From Flavobacterium chungbukense (GTDB taxonomy: Bacteria > Bacteroidota > Bacteroidia > Flavobacteriales > Flavobacteriaceae), in the NCBI RefSeq assembly GCF_020805785.1, contig NZ_JAJGZV010000009.1, positions 1-64,000 on the forward strand: a stretch of DNA of 64,000 nucleotides, in the 5' to 3' direction. Shown here piece after piece: positions 8,935 through 16,909 of this stretch. Numbering within the stretch: the first letter of the stretch is position 1; each line of letters opens with the position of its first letter. The notes beneath the pieces were generated by a model. The model saw nothing but the letters and a program-made list of their open reading frames with translations, was not told where the DNA came from and did not search any database. The position numbers and the translations under genes are program-made.

Positions 8935-10001
8935 TCCCAATGTTTGATTAGAAAATCAATCCAATTTTGATGAAATATCTTTTTTAAATCTTCATCATCA
9001 TAACCATGATTTTTAAATATCAGAACTAACTTTTGCAAATCGGCGATCGTATCTAAATCATATGGACATTGTTCTGTTCCAAAAGCGCCATCCAAATCAG
9101 AACCAATTCCGATATGATTGGCATTTCCGGCAAGTTGGCAAATTTGATCCATATGTTTAAAAGCGGTTTCTAAACTGCAATTCATTTTTTTAGGATCTGA
9201 AATTCCTCTTTCCCAATTCGGAACCATCATCCAAGCGTCTAAAGCGCCGCCAATAACTGCGCCTCTAGAAACTAAAGCTTTAATCATCTCGTCGCTATAT
9301 TGACGATTGTGATTAACTAAAGCTCTGCAATTGTTGTGACTTGCCCAAACCGCACCATTAAAATGATCTAAAGCCTGCCAAAAAGCATCATCACATAAAT
9401 GGGTTGCATCGAGAATAATATTCAAACGCTCCATTTCTTTTAATAAATCAATTCCGTTCTGATTCATTTTTCCAGTTGCATCGGTTCCGTTTGCATATCT
9501 TCCTGGGCCGTAATGTGCCGGGCCAATAGCTCTTAATCCGTAATTATAAGCTTTTTCTAAATAAGAAATATTTACAATTGAATCAGCTCCTTCCAAACTT
9601 AAAATATATCCGATTGGTTTTTTGTCGTTTGGAGTTCCATTATTCCATAAATCATAATGTTTTAGAAGTGATTTTTTATCTGTAATCTGCGTCATTTCTC
9701 CAGCTTCTTCCATGCTTTTGTACCACGAAAGTTGTCCTTGCGTTTGTGCCCAAGCTTGTTCTGGCGAATTCCATCCCGGAATGATACTGTCGGGTTTTAC
9801 AAATCGTGCAATTTGAGTCGCGACTACAATTCCGACATTGCCGCGTCGAAGATCAGGAAAAGAAACCGTAGCTCGTTCGCGGTCGGGTTTGTCGGTCATT
9901 CTTTTTTCTAAGTTTCGTAAAGTCGGAACATCGTTTCTCAGATCTCGATTCCATTCCATTGCATTCATGCTGAGATCTAAGTGGGCATCTAGTATAAACA
10001 T
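8931..10001 (-). CDS. membrane-dipeptidase family enzyme (peptidase M19)
   Basis: Zinc-dependent dipeptidase of the renal-dipeptidase family, which commonly cleaves dipeptides with a D-residue at the C-terminal side. The 356-residue protein opens with 'ILDAHLDLSMNAMEW', holding the HxD metal ligands, and has 'GLRAIGPAHYGPGRYANG', 'DATHLCDDAFWQALDHF', 'WASHNNCRALVNHNRQYSD' and 'HIGIGSDLDGAFG', all M19 landmarks. There is no signal peptide, so the substrate must be imported. It is the last gene of a four-gene minus-strand cluster, 12 bases after the lyase gene. In this context it would release D-amino acids for the lyase. Confidence 0.88.
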   Translation of the reverse strand: MFILDAHLDLSMNAMEWNRDLRNDVPTLRNLEKRMTDKPDRERATVSFPDLRRGNVGIVVATQIARFVKPDSIIPGWNSPEQAWAQTQGQLSWYKSMEEAGEMTQITDKKSLLKHYDLWNNGTPNDKKPIGYILSLEGADSIVNISYLEKAYNYGLRAIGPAHYGPGRYANGTDATGKMNQNGIDLLKEMERLNIILDATHLCDDAFWQALDHFNGAVWASHNNCRALVNHNRQYSDEMIKALVSRGAVIGGALDAWMMVPNWERGISDPKKMNCSLETAFKHMDQICQLAGNANHIGIGSDLDGAFGTEQCPYDLDTIADLQKLVLIFKNHGYDDEDLKKIFHQNWIDFLIKHWD

Positions 10002-10013
10002 AGGTTTTAAAGT

Positions 10014-11105
10014 TTAAATAGTATTTTTTCGGCCTCGCGCACCAACTGGCCATTGCGCATAAATTTGCTGTTTTTTGTTTACTGCCTGAAGATTATCATA
10101 TAAGGCAACAGTCGGACAAACATGATAAGGTTCTGCATAAATAATAGCACCGATTTCATATTCGTTCGTGCCTTTATTTTCTAAAATCAAATGTTCTTCA
10201 GAATGTGCAGTTGGAATCAAATTTTCATCATTTAAAATAACCAATCTTTTATCAATCGGATTTTCAGATGAAACGGCTTTATAACCAATATCTACACAGA
10301 TTGTGTTTTTTGTTGGTTTAGAAATTACAGTTCCAACGATAGTTAATGCGGGTTTAAAATCTTGTTCAGGCAAATTGTTTTGATAATTCGAATCCCAAAA
10401 TACAAAAGTTCCGGGACTGCATTCTACATTTTCCTGCGATGCGTAAAATGGAAAAGTATTCGATCCGCCCGCAACAATTTTAAAGTTTTCTGCTTTATTT
10501 ATAATTTGCTCAAAAGACTTAGAAGCTTCTACATTTCTTTCTTCAATACTTCCTTTTATATGACCGTCATAAATATGGATTCCTTCAAATTGAATGTTTT
10601 TTAATTGTAAAATAGCATCAATTAGCCCTGTCCAATTTTCTGAAATCGAAAAACCAGTTCGATTCATTCCGGTATTTAAATCCAAATAAACAGACAAAAC
10701 AAGATTGTTTCTTTTGGCAATTTCATTTAAATCAAAAGCCGTTTTTTCATTATCAATAATAGTTGAAAATTGGATTTCAGGAAATTTTTTAATTAATGAA
10801 ATCCATCTTTCGACTTTTAATCCAACAGGTTGATAAGCTAAAAGAATGTCTTCTATATTTTGATTGGCAGCTAATTCAGCTTCAGCAATTGTAGCGCATT
10901 TTATTTTTTTGATATTATAAATTTTAAAAAGCTCTAAAATTTCGGCATTTTTATGCGTCTTAATATGCGGACGCAATCTCTGCGTGTCACCTTTTACATA
11001 AGAAATCAACTTTTCGATATTTTGTCGTACTCGATCTTCGTAAACTGCTAAAAACGGAGTATCGATAAGAGTTTCAGAATTTATTTCCCACCAGTTCTTT
11101 TGCAT
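10014..11105 (-). CDS. PLP- and metal-dependent D-serine dehydratase / D-threonine aldolase family enzyme
   Basis: Fold-type III PLP enzyme with an alanine-racemase-like barrel. 'RPHIKTHK' contains the PLP lysine K49. The C-terminal segment 'EPYHVCPTVALY' gives an H-x-C pair (H328, C330). In fungal and vertebrate D-serine dehydratases the zinc is held by His and Cys, whereas D-threonine aldolases usually show His and Asp, so D-serine dehydratase is the better guess. The product 2-aminoacrylate would be a substrate for the RidA encoded in the same cluster. Length 363 residues is normal, and it is cytosolic. D-threonine aldolase remains possible. Confidence 0.82.
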   Translation of the reverse strand: MQKNWWEINSETLIDTPFLAVYEDRVRQNIEKLISYVKGDTQRLRPHIKTHKNAEILELFKIYNIKKIKCATIAEAELAANQNIEDILLAYQPVGLKVERWISLIKKFPEIQFSTIIDNEKTAFDLNEIAKRNNLVLSVYLDLNTGMNRTGFSISENWTGLIDAILQLKNIQFEGIHIYDGHIKGSIEERNVEASKSFEQIINKAENFKIVAGGSNTFPFYASQENVECSPGTFVFWDSNYQNNLPEQDFKPALTIVGTVISKPTKNTICVDIGYKAVSSENPIDKRLVILNDENLIPTAHSEEHLILENKGTNEYEIGAIIYAEPYHVCPTVALYDNLQAVNKKQQIYAQWPVGARGRKNTI

Positions 11106-11146
11106 GATTCTTGGTTTTTAGCTAATTGTAATTATTTTGAACATAA

Positions 11147-11297
11147 TTTTTTAAACACATAGAGACATAGTTTTTTATTTTCTTGATTTAGAAATATTGA
11201 AATAAATGACAAATCATTTACACATAGTCTATGTTTGTTAAAATAAGTGAAACGCCTTTAACCAGCATCAAAAATCTATGTTACTATGTGTTTAAAA
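11147..11297. repeat. inverted-repeat element (MITE-like) between ridA and the lyase gene
   Basis: AAACACATAGAGACATAG near 11150 and CTATGTTACTATGTGTTT near 11290 are reverse complements with two mismatches and bound a ~150-base AT-rich stretch with no coding potential. The spacer it fills (197 bases) is much longer than the 4- and 12-base gaps elsewhere in this cluster, which suggests a small insertion. Confidence 0.55.
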
Positions 11298-11302
11298 AAG
11301 AA

Positions 11303-11770
11303 TTAATATAATTCAAAAAGCGCTTCAACTTCGACAGGAATATTATCAGGAAGAGATCCAAATCCAACTGCACTTCTTACGCCAATTCCGTTTTCTTGAC
11401 CCCAAACTTCTGCGAACAATTCACTGCAGCCATTAATTACATATGGATGTTTTAAGAAATCTGAAGTACAGTTTACCATTCCTAAAACTTTGATTACTCT
11501 TTTTACTTTACTCAAGCTTCCAAAATTGGTTACAATGGTAGAAAGCATTGTCAGTCCGACTTGTCTTGCTGCCAATTTTCCTGCTTCGATATCTATATCT
11601 TCTCCAATGCGTCCGATGATTAAAGATTTGTCATCTTGTACAGGGCCATGTCCTGAAAGGTATAAGTATTTGCCGTCTACTAAGTACGGTTTGTAAATTC
11701 CTAAAGGCTGTGGAGCAGGAGGTAGTGACAAGCCTAGACTTTCGAATTTTTCTTGCGGATTTAAACTCAT
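11303..11770 (-). CDS. RidA-family enamine/imine deaminase
   Basis: YjgF/YER057c/UK114 protein of 155 residues. Family members hydrolyse reactive enamines such as 2-aminoacrylate released by PLP dehydratases. 'KYLYLSGHGPVQDD' and the C-terminal 'GVRSAVGFGSLPDNIPVEVEAL', with the conserved Arg and the 'PVE-E' end, fit the trimeric fold. It starts 4 bases after the gntP stop, so the two are translationally close. A PLP D-amino-acid lyase two steps on makes detoxification or completion of that reaction the natural role. Confidence 0.88.
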   Translation of the reverse strand: MSLNPQEKFESLGLSLPPAPQPLGIYKPYLVDGKYLYLSGHGPVQDDKSLIIGRIGEDIDIEAGKLAARQVGLTMLSTIVTNFGSLSKVKRVIKVLGMVNCTSDFLKHPYVINGCSELFAEVWGQENGIGVRSAVGFGSLPDNIPVEVEALFELY

Positions 11771-11774
11771 GATT

Positions 11775-13094
11775 TTAATGTATTAAAGCGTTTAAAATAA
11801 ATATAAATACAATTCCTAGAACAGAAACCAGCGATTCCATTACCGTCCAGGATTTAAAAGTGTCTTTTAGACTAATATTGAAGTATTCTTTGAACATCCA
11901 GAAACTCGGATCGTTAACGTGCGAACACATTAGACTTCCAGCGCCAACAGAAAGTACAAAGAGATTAGGGTCGAGATCGTTTGATTGTAGTAAAGGTAAT
12001 AAAACACTCGCAGTCATTAATCCTGCCGCTGTTGCAGAACCCACACAAACGCGGATAATTGCCGCCATCATCCAAGCCAATAAAAAAGGATGGATGTTTA
12101 TCTGATTTAAAGTCGCAACAATCGTTTCGTTTACACCGCTGACAATCATTACTTCCTTTAGACAGCCAGCCCCTCCCACAATTAAAACAATTAGAGCAAC
12201 ATCTTTTATCGCCTGTGTATAATCGTCCATGACAGATGACATGCTTCTGTTCATTCTAATTCCTAATGTATACGTGCAAAGAAGTAATGATAAAAGCATA
12301 ATGATACTTGGATCGCCGATAATTTTACAGATGGCAGCTAGTTTTTGATTGTCTGAAATTAACGGAAGCAAAGAAGTAATCGTTAATCCGAAAACTGGAA
12401 ATAAGGCGGAGAATAAACTTATGCCAAAACTAGGAAGTTTGCCTTCGTTCTTTATTTCTTCGACATTTAAAATTTCGTGATCCGATTCGGTTTTGATGTT
12501 TTTAAAACGTGTTGAAAACCACAAACCCGCAATTAAAATGGTCGGAATAGCGATTATAATTCCATAAATTAAAACCAAACCAATATCTGCTTTTAATATA
12601 CTGCTTAACGCCATTGGCGAAGGATGCGGCGGCAGAAAACCGTGCGCCACAGAAAGTGAAGCCAGCATCGGAATTCCTAAATATACTTTCGACAATTTAA
12701 ATTGATGCGCGACAGAGAAAATCAGCGGAACCAAAAGCACAAAACCAACGCTGTAAAAAAGCGGAATTCCGATTATAAATCCGGTAATCATTAGTCCCAG
12801 ACGAACATATTTTTTTCCTGTCCAGTTCATCACCGTTTTGGCAATGACTTTTGCTGCTCCCGAAGAAACCGCAAGTTTTCCAATACAAGTTCCAAAAACA
12901 ATAATTAAAGTTATGGAACCAAGCATTTCTCCAAGACCTTTTTGCAAAACTGGCGAAATGTTTTCTATCGGTAATCCTAGAAAAAGTGCGGCCAATAGCG
13001 ATGTGATTATAAATGCTATAAACGGATTAATTTTAAACCAGGCAATCTGTAGAATTAAGAAAATAATGCACGCAGTGAGTATGAGAATGCTCAT
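11775..13094 (-). CDS. GntP-family permease
   Basis: Inner-membrane proton symporter of the gluconate permease family, 439 residues with about 12 hydrophobic segments. Family signatures include 'GTCIGKLAVSSGAAKVIAKT', 'HGFLPPHPSPMALSSI' and, near the end, 'RVCVGSATAAGLMTASVLLP'. Members carry gluconate, related sugar acids or, in the DsdX branch, D-serine. The neighbours (RidA, PLP D-amino-acid lyase, dipeptidase) argue for a D-serine-like substrate here; gluconate cannot be excluded. First gene of the minus-strand cluster, with two near-identical upstream repeats that may be operators. Confidence 0.87.
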   Translation of the reverse strand: MSILILTACIIFLILQIAWFKINPFIAFIITSLLAALFLGLPIENISPVLQKGLGEMLGSITLIIVFGTCIGKLAVSSGAAKVIAKTVMNWTGKKYVRLGLMITGFIIGIPLFYSVGFVLLVPLIFSVAHQFKLSKVYLGIPMLASLSVAHGFLPPHPSPMALSSILKADIGLVLIYGIIIAIPTILIAGLWFSTRFKNIKTESDHEILNVEEIKNEGKLPSFGISLFSALFPVFGLTITSLLPLISDNQKLAAICKIIGDPSIIMLLSLLLCTYTLGIRMNRSMSSVMDDYTQAIKDVALIVLIVGGAGCLKEVMIVSGVNETIVATLNQINIHPFLLAWMMAAIIRVCVGSATAAGLMTASVLLPLLQSNDLDPNLFVLSVGAGSLMCSHVNDPSFWMFKEYFNISLKDTFKSWTVMESLVSVLGIVFIFILNALIH

Positions 13095-13166
13095 GGTTTG
13101 TGGTTGTATTTTAGTTAGTTATAATTGTGGTTGTAATTTCAAATATATAAAATATTTTTACACTTC

Positions 13167-13200
13167 GCATTTTTTTTGCAAAAACTGCGTTTTTTTTGCA
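13167..13200. promoter_or_regulatory. tandem GC-A/G-T8-GCA boxes upstream of gntP, candidate operator
   Basis: GCATTTTTTTTGCA (13167-13180) and GCGTTTTTTTTGCA (13187-13200) repeat with a 20-base period, two helical turns, about 75-105 bases ahead of the gntP ATG. Each box is itself nearly palindromic. This is the layout of a paired repressor site; the nearby DeoR-type protein is a candidate binder. It also lies in front of the divergent amidase gene. Confidence 0.45.
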
Positions 13201-13276
13201 ACTACAATGTTAAAATTGTAAGGTTCTAAATCGAGAATACATCGATGTTTTCTACCTTTATAGAAAAATTAAAAAG

Positions 13277-14044
13277 ATGAAAATTGCTTTAATCCAAACA
13301 GATCTTTTTTGGGAAGATGCTTCTAAAAACAGAGAAAATTTCGACTCAAAAATTAATGAAATCGATTCGGAAGTAAATTTAATTGTACTTCCAGAAATGT
13401 TTTCTACAGGATTTACCATGAATGCTTCAGACGTCGCAGAAACGATGCAGGGAGAAACTCTTGAATGGATGAAATTGAAAGCAGAACAAAAAAATGCTGC
13501 GATAACAGGAAGTATAATTATTTCAGAAAACGGAAACTTTTACAACCGAATGCTTTTCGTATTTCCATCAGGAGATTTTCAATATTATGATAAGCGCCAT
13601 CTCTTTTCTTTAGCAGGAGAAGATCAGTTTTATACGCCTGGAACTCAAAAAGTAATTGTGGATTATCTGGATTGGAAAATCTGTCTTCAGATTTGCTATG
13701 ATTTGCGATTTCCAGTTTTTTCAAGAAATGTCGAAAATTATGATCTTCTTTTATATGTAGCCAATTGGCCAAAAGTTCGAACAAGCGCTTGGGATACTTT
13801 GCTAAATGCTCGTGCCATAGAAAACTTGAGTTATGTTGCGGCCGTGAATAGAATTGGTTTTGATGATAATGATTTTGAACATAACGGACATTCTCAAATA
13901 ATTGATTTTTGGGGAAATTATATAATAAAGCCACAAGAAACAACAGGTGTTTTTGTGGCTGAATTGGATAAAAATATAATGTTGGAAACTCGTAGAAAAC
14001 TCAATTTTCTAGGAGATCGAGATAATTTCGAAATTAAAATCTAG
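13277..14044 (+). CDS. nitrilase-superfamily amidohydrolase (omega-amidase-like)
   Basis: Cytosolic C-N hydrolase of 255 residues. The catalytic triad is visible: E40 in 'VLPEMFSTGF', K106 in 'YDKRHLFSLAGE' and C140 in 'LQICYDLRFP'. The short length and 'YDKRHLFSLAGE' match the Nit2/YafV group, which deamidates alpha-ketoglutaramate and alpha-ketosuccinamate. Its last four bases overlap the end of the convergent Ig-like lipoprotein gene. It stands alone, so assignment rests on the motifs. Confidence 0.85.
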   Translation: MKIALIQTDLFWEDASKNRENFDSKINEIDSEVNLIVLPEMFSTGFTMNASDVAETMQGETLEWMKLKAEQKNAAITGSIIISENGNFYNRMLFVFPSGDFQYYDKRHLFSLAGEDQFYTPGTQKVIVDYLDWKICLQICYDLRFPVFSRNVENYDLLLYVANWPKVRTSAWDTLLNARAIENLSYVAAVNRIGFDDNDFEHNGHSQIIDFWGNYIIKPQETTGVFVAELDKNIMLETRRKLNFLGDRDNFEIKI

Positions 14045-15729
14045 AACGCTTTCCGTTTCTTTTCGGCTTCTTTTTTCTTTTTGTCGTCTTGTTTTTTCTC
14101 GACTTCTGGGTTAAACGGTATGCTAAGATCAATACTCTCGTCTACATCCCAATTAGACCGGACATCAACGCCCTTTTGATAATAAAACACTTCCTCAGAA
14201 TAGGTTTTCTTTAAGAAGTTTCCGGTATCGTAAACCTTATTTTTATTATCATCATAAATAACACGAATCGTAAATTCTGTGGGAACTAAGAGATTGAATG
14301 TCATTTTAGTTTCACCTTCAGAATATCCGCTGGCAAGAACTTCGTCTCCTTTTTTATTGGTTATTTCCACAATAATCGGAAAACGTTTGGCATTTTTGAA
14401 ATTCAATACCAAATTACCATAATCTTCTAATTCTTTTGTGGTTAACTTGAATGATAAAGTATCATTTGTTTTTTCATAAAAGTCAGTTAAAGCGCCTGGC
14501 AAGAAAGTGAAATTATATTTTTCTACAGGATCTTTTTTGAAATCAATATATAATTTTTGTTCAAATTCATCATATTCTGTTGTAAAATCGACTGCTGTAG
14601 AGTCTTTGTTGACTAATGCAATTTTAGATTTATCAAATTTCACTAAAGGAGTTTCTGTTTCCAGAGTAAAACGCTCTCTAAAGTTAATGATACCATTTTG
14701 TACAGCCTTAACATTTAAGGTGTCTTTTTTCATGTTTTTAATTTTGAAAGAAAACTTTTTGTCGTAGTTGTCTTTTGATACCTGCATAGATAAAGAATCG
14801 GCTTTTAGAGGTTTAAACCAAACCTGAAGCGAATCCTTTTTCGGAAATTGCGTTACTATAGTTTCCAAAACTTCATTCCCATTTTTAAGAACAATTTTTG
14901 GTTTAGCATTTTTAAAATCCTGTTTTCCTTCATACGGAAGTAATAATCTGTTTCCAGATGCCTGAATTGGCTTAAAAACTTTTAAAGGCAATACTTCTTT
15001 AAATAATTCTATTTCGTAAACCGTATCAGTTGGAATGTTGATATAATGTTTTAAAAAACCGATTTTATCATCTTTCGGATTAAATTTATTATTACCGCCT
15101 TTATCTTTCAAGGCAACCAAAAGATATTTGCCTTCTTTTAAATTCTCAAACTGAAAAGTTCTCAAACTATCTAAAGTGTTGGTAATATAACGCGGAAAAT
15201 CTTTGTAAATAGTAGAATCTTTAAACTTGTCATTTACTTCATACAGCATTACAGAAACAAAATTATCTACATATTTATCTTTTGCATCTTTAATTCGGCC
15301 GCTCAATTTTAAAGAGTCTATATACGGACCAGTTGAAAAAACATACTTAAACTGATTTATTGCATTTCCTTCATTATTATCTGTAATAGCTTGCCCAAAA
15401 TTAAAACTGTAAGTAGTATTAGGCTGTAAAGTATCTTTAATATCGATTTTAATAAATTTACTAACCGATGTTGGCGAAATAAGCGGTTCGTGCTTCATCG
15501 GCGGAGAAATAATCAGCTGTTTGTTCAGGTTTTTAAGCTTGATATATTCATCAAAATTTAAAGTAATCGTATTTCCTTTGAAGTTAGTGCTGTAATTTTC
15601 AGGAAAACTAGATACCAAAATAGGAGCTAAAGTATCTTTTAAACCGCCAGTAATGCTGCCTCTTTTGGCGCAGCTTATCATGGATATCAGAATAACGAAT
15701 GAAATATATTTTAAGGCGTTTTTCAACAT
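14041..15729 (-). CDS. lipoprotein with N-terminal SbsA-type Ig-like domain
   Basis: A 562-residue exported protein. Residues 1-20 form a lipoprotein signal with the lipobox 'LISMISC'. Following it, 'RGSITGGLKDTLAPILVSSF' and 'NTITLNFDEYIKLKNLNKQL' match the bacterial Ig-like domain that opens many Bacteroidota envelope proteins. Later parts look beta-rich with repeated 'KDT/KDSL' turns, and the last ~25 residues are a Lys/Glu-rich tail. Probably outer-membrane anchored; no enzymatic motif seen. Conserved family in flavobacteria, function unknown to me. Confidence 0.8.
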   Translation of the reverse strand: MLKNALKYISFVILISMISCAKRGSITGGLKDTLAPILVSSFPENYSTNFKGNTITLNFDEYIKLKNLNKQLIISPPMKHEPLISPTSVSKFIKIDIKDTLQPNTTYSFNFGQAITDNNEGNAINQFKYVFSTGPYIDSLKLSGRIKDAKDKYVDNFVSVMLYEVNDKFKDSTIYKDFPRYITNTLDSLRTFQFENLKEGKYLLVALKDKGGNNKFNPKDDKIGFLKHYINIPTDTVYEIELFKEVLPLKVFKPIQASGNRLLLPYEGKQDFKNAKPKIVLKNGNEVLETIVTQFPKKDSLQVWFKPLKADSLSMQVSKDNYDKKFSFKIKNMKKDTLNVKAVQNGIINFRERFTLETETPLVKFDKSKIALVNKDSTAVDFTTEYDEFEQKLYIDFKKDPVEKYNFTFLPGALTDFYEKTNDTLSFKLTTKELEDYGNLVLNFKNAKRFPIIVEITNKKGDEVLASGYSEGETKMTFNLLVPTEFTIRVIYDDNKNKVYDTGNFLKKTYSEEVFYYQKGVDVRSNWDVDESIDLSIPFNPEVEKKQDDKKKKEAEKKRKAF

Positions 15730-15872
15730 AAGGTTTTTTCAATTTGATTGCACAAAATAACGATTATATTTGCTTTAATTGAAATTTTTTGGGCATTTAT
15801 TAGGATTTAGAACTTTTAGGTTTCTTTGCTATTTTTTATGATTTTGAAATATTTTAAACAGTCATAATTTCT

Positions 15873-15880
15873 TACTTTTG
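15873..15880 (+). promoter_or_regulatory. -7 element of the 15905 gene
   Basis: TACTTTTG fits TAnnTTTG and lies 25 bases before the TTG start at 15905, supporting transcription starting near 15887. Confidence 0.45.
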
Positions 15881-15904
15881 GTTTCAAATGTAATTTTCTG
15901 AGTT

Positions 15905-16909
15905 TTGTTAAAACGTCTTTTTTCAATTTTATGCCTTTTTTTGCTGCTGTCTTGCGGTAAAAATGATACACCGATGATCTCCTTTTATTATTGGAAGACG
16001 ATATTCAAATTTTCAAAAACAGAAAAAGAAACTCTAGATCAAAACAATGTTACCAAACTTTATTTGAGATATTTTGACATTGGACTGCATCCAGAATCAA
16101 AAAATCCAATTCCGATTAGTCCTATTCGGTTTGAAGAAAATCCAAAAGAATATCAAATTGTTCCCGTTGTTTTTATTCAGAACAAAGTGATGCTTCAGAA
16201 GCATCTTGATGTAAATGATTTAGCAAAAAAAACTTTTGATTTTATTGCGCAAATCAATTCCAAGAATAAAATAAGTTGCCAGGAAATTCAAATTGACTGC
16301 GATTGGAGTTTAGAAAGCAAAGATAATTACTTGAAATTTATTGCAGTTTTCAAGAAGCTTTCTACTAAAAAACTTTCAGCGACGATTCGGCTTCATCAGG
16401 TGAAATATTTCAAGAAAACCAAAATTCCAAATGTCGATTCTGGCGTTTTAATGTATTACAACATGGGATCTATTGCGTCAGATTCTCTCAATTCGATTTA
16501 CGATCAAAAAGTGGCGGCAAAATACCTTAAAAGTTTAAAGAGATATCCGCTTCATCTTGATTTTGCTTTTCCAATTTATTCGTGGGCAATTCATATTCGA
16601 AACAATAAAGTGATTGGACTTCGTTCCAAAATAAATAGTTCGGCTTTAGAAAAAGATCCGAATTTTGAAAAAACAAGTCCGATTTTTTTTAGAGTAAAAC
16701 AATCCAATTATAAAAATGGAGTTTTTTATGAAGAAAATGATTTGCTGAAAATAGAAGAAATTAAAGCAAAAGATTTGAAAGAAATGGCAGAAGATTTGGA
16801 AGAGAATCTTGTAGAAAAGCCAAAGGAAATTATATTTTACGATTTAGACGAATTCAATTTAAATAATTATGAAAAAAATACTTTTAAGCAAATTATTTCT
16901 TGTTTCTAG
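15905..16909 (+). CDS. exported lipoprotein of unknown function, TTG start
   Basis: The 334-residue product begins at a TTG codon; the signal peptide 'MLKRLFSILCLFLLLSCGK' with lipobox LLSC starts exactly there, so TTG is well supported despite being rare. The mature part has alternating strand/helix segments such as 'KISCQEIQIDCDWSLESKDN' and 'LDFAFPIYSWAIHIRNN', which look like a beta/alpha-barrel similar to glycosidase-like proteins, but I recognise no family. Its end overlaps the next gene by 41 bases, so the two are almost certainly translated together. Confidence 0.72.
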   Translation: MLKRLFSILCLFLLLSCGKNDTPMISFYYWKTIFKFSKTEKETLDQNNVTKLYLRYFDIGLHPESKNPIPISPIRFEENPKEYQIVPVVFIQNKVMLQKHLDVNDLAKKTFDFIAQINSKNKISCQEIQIDCDWSLESKDNYLKFIAVFKKLSTKKLSATIRLHQVKYFKKTKIPNVDSGVLMYYNMGSIASDSLNSIYDQKVAAKYLKSLKRYPLHLDFAFPIYSWAIHIRNNKVIGLRSKINSSALEKDPNFEKTSPIFFRVKQSNYKNGVFYEENDLLKIEEIKAKDLKEMAEDLEENLVEKPKEIIFYDLDEFNLNNYEKNTFKQIISCF

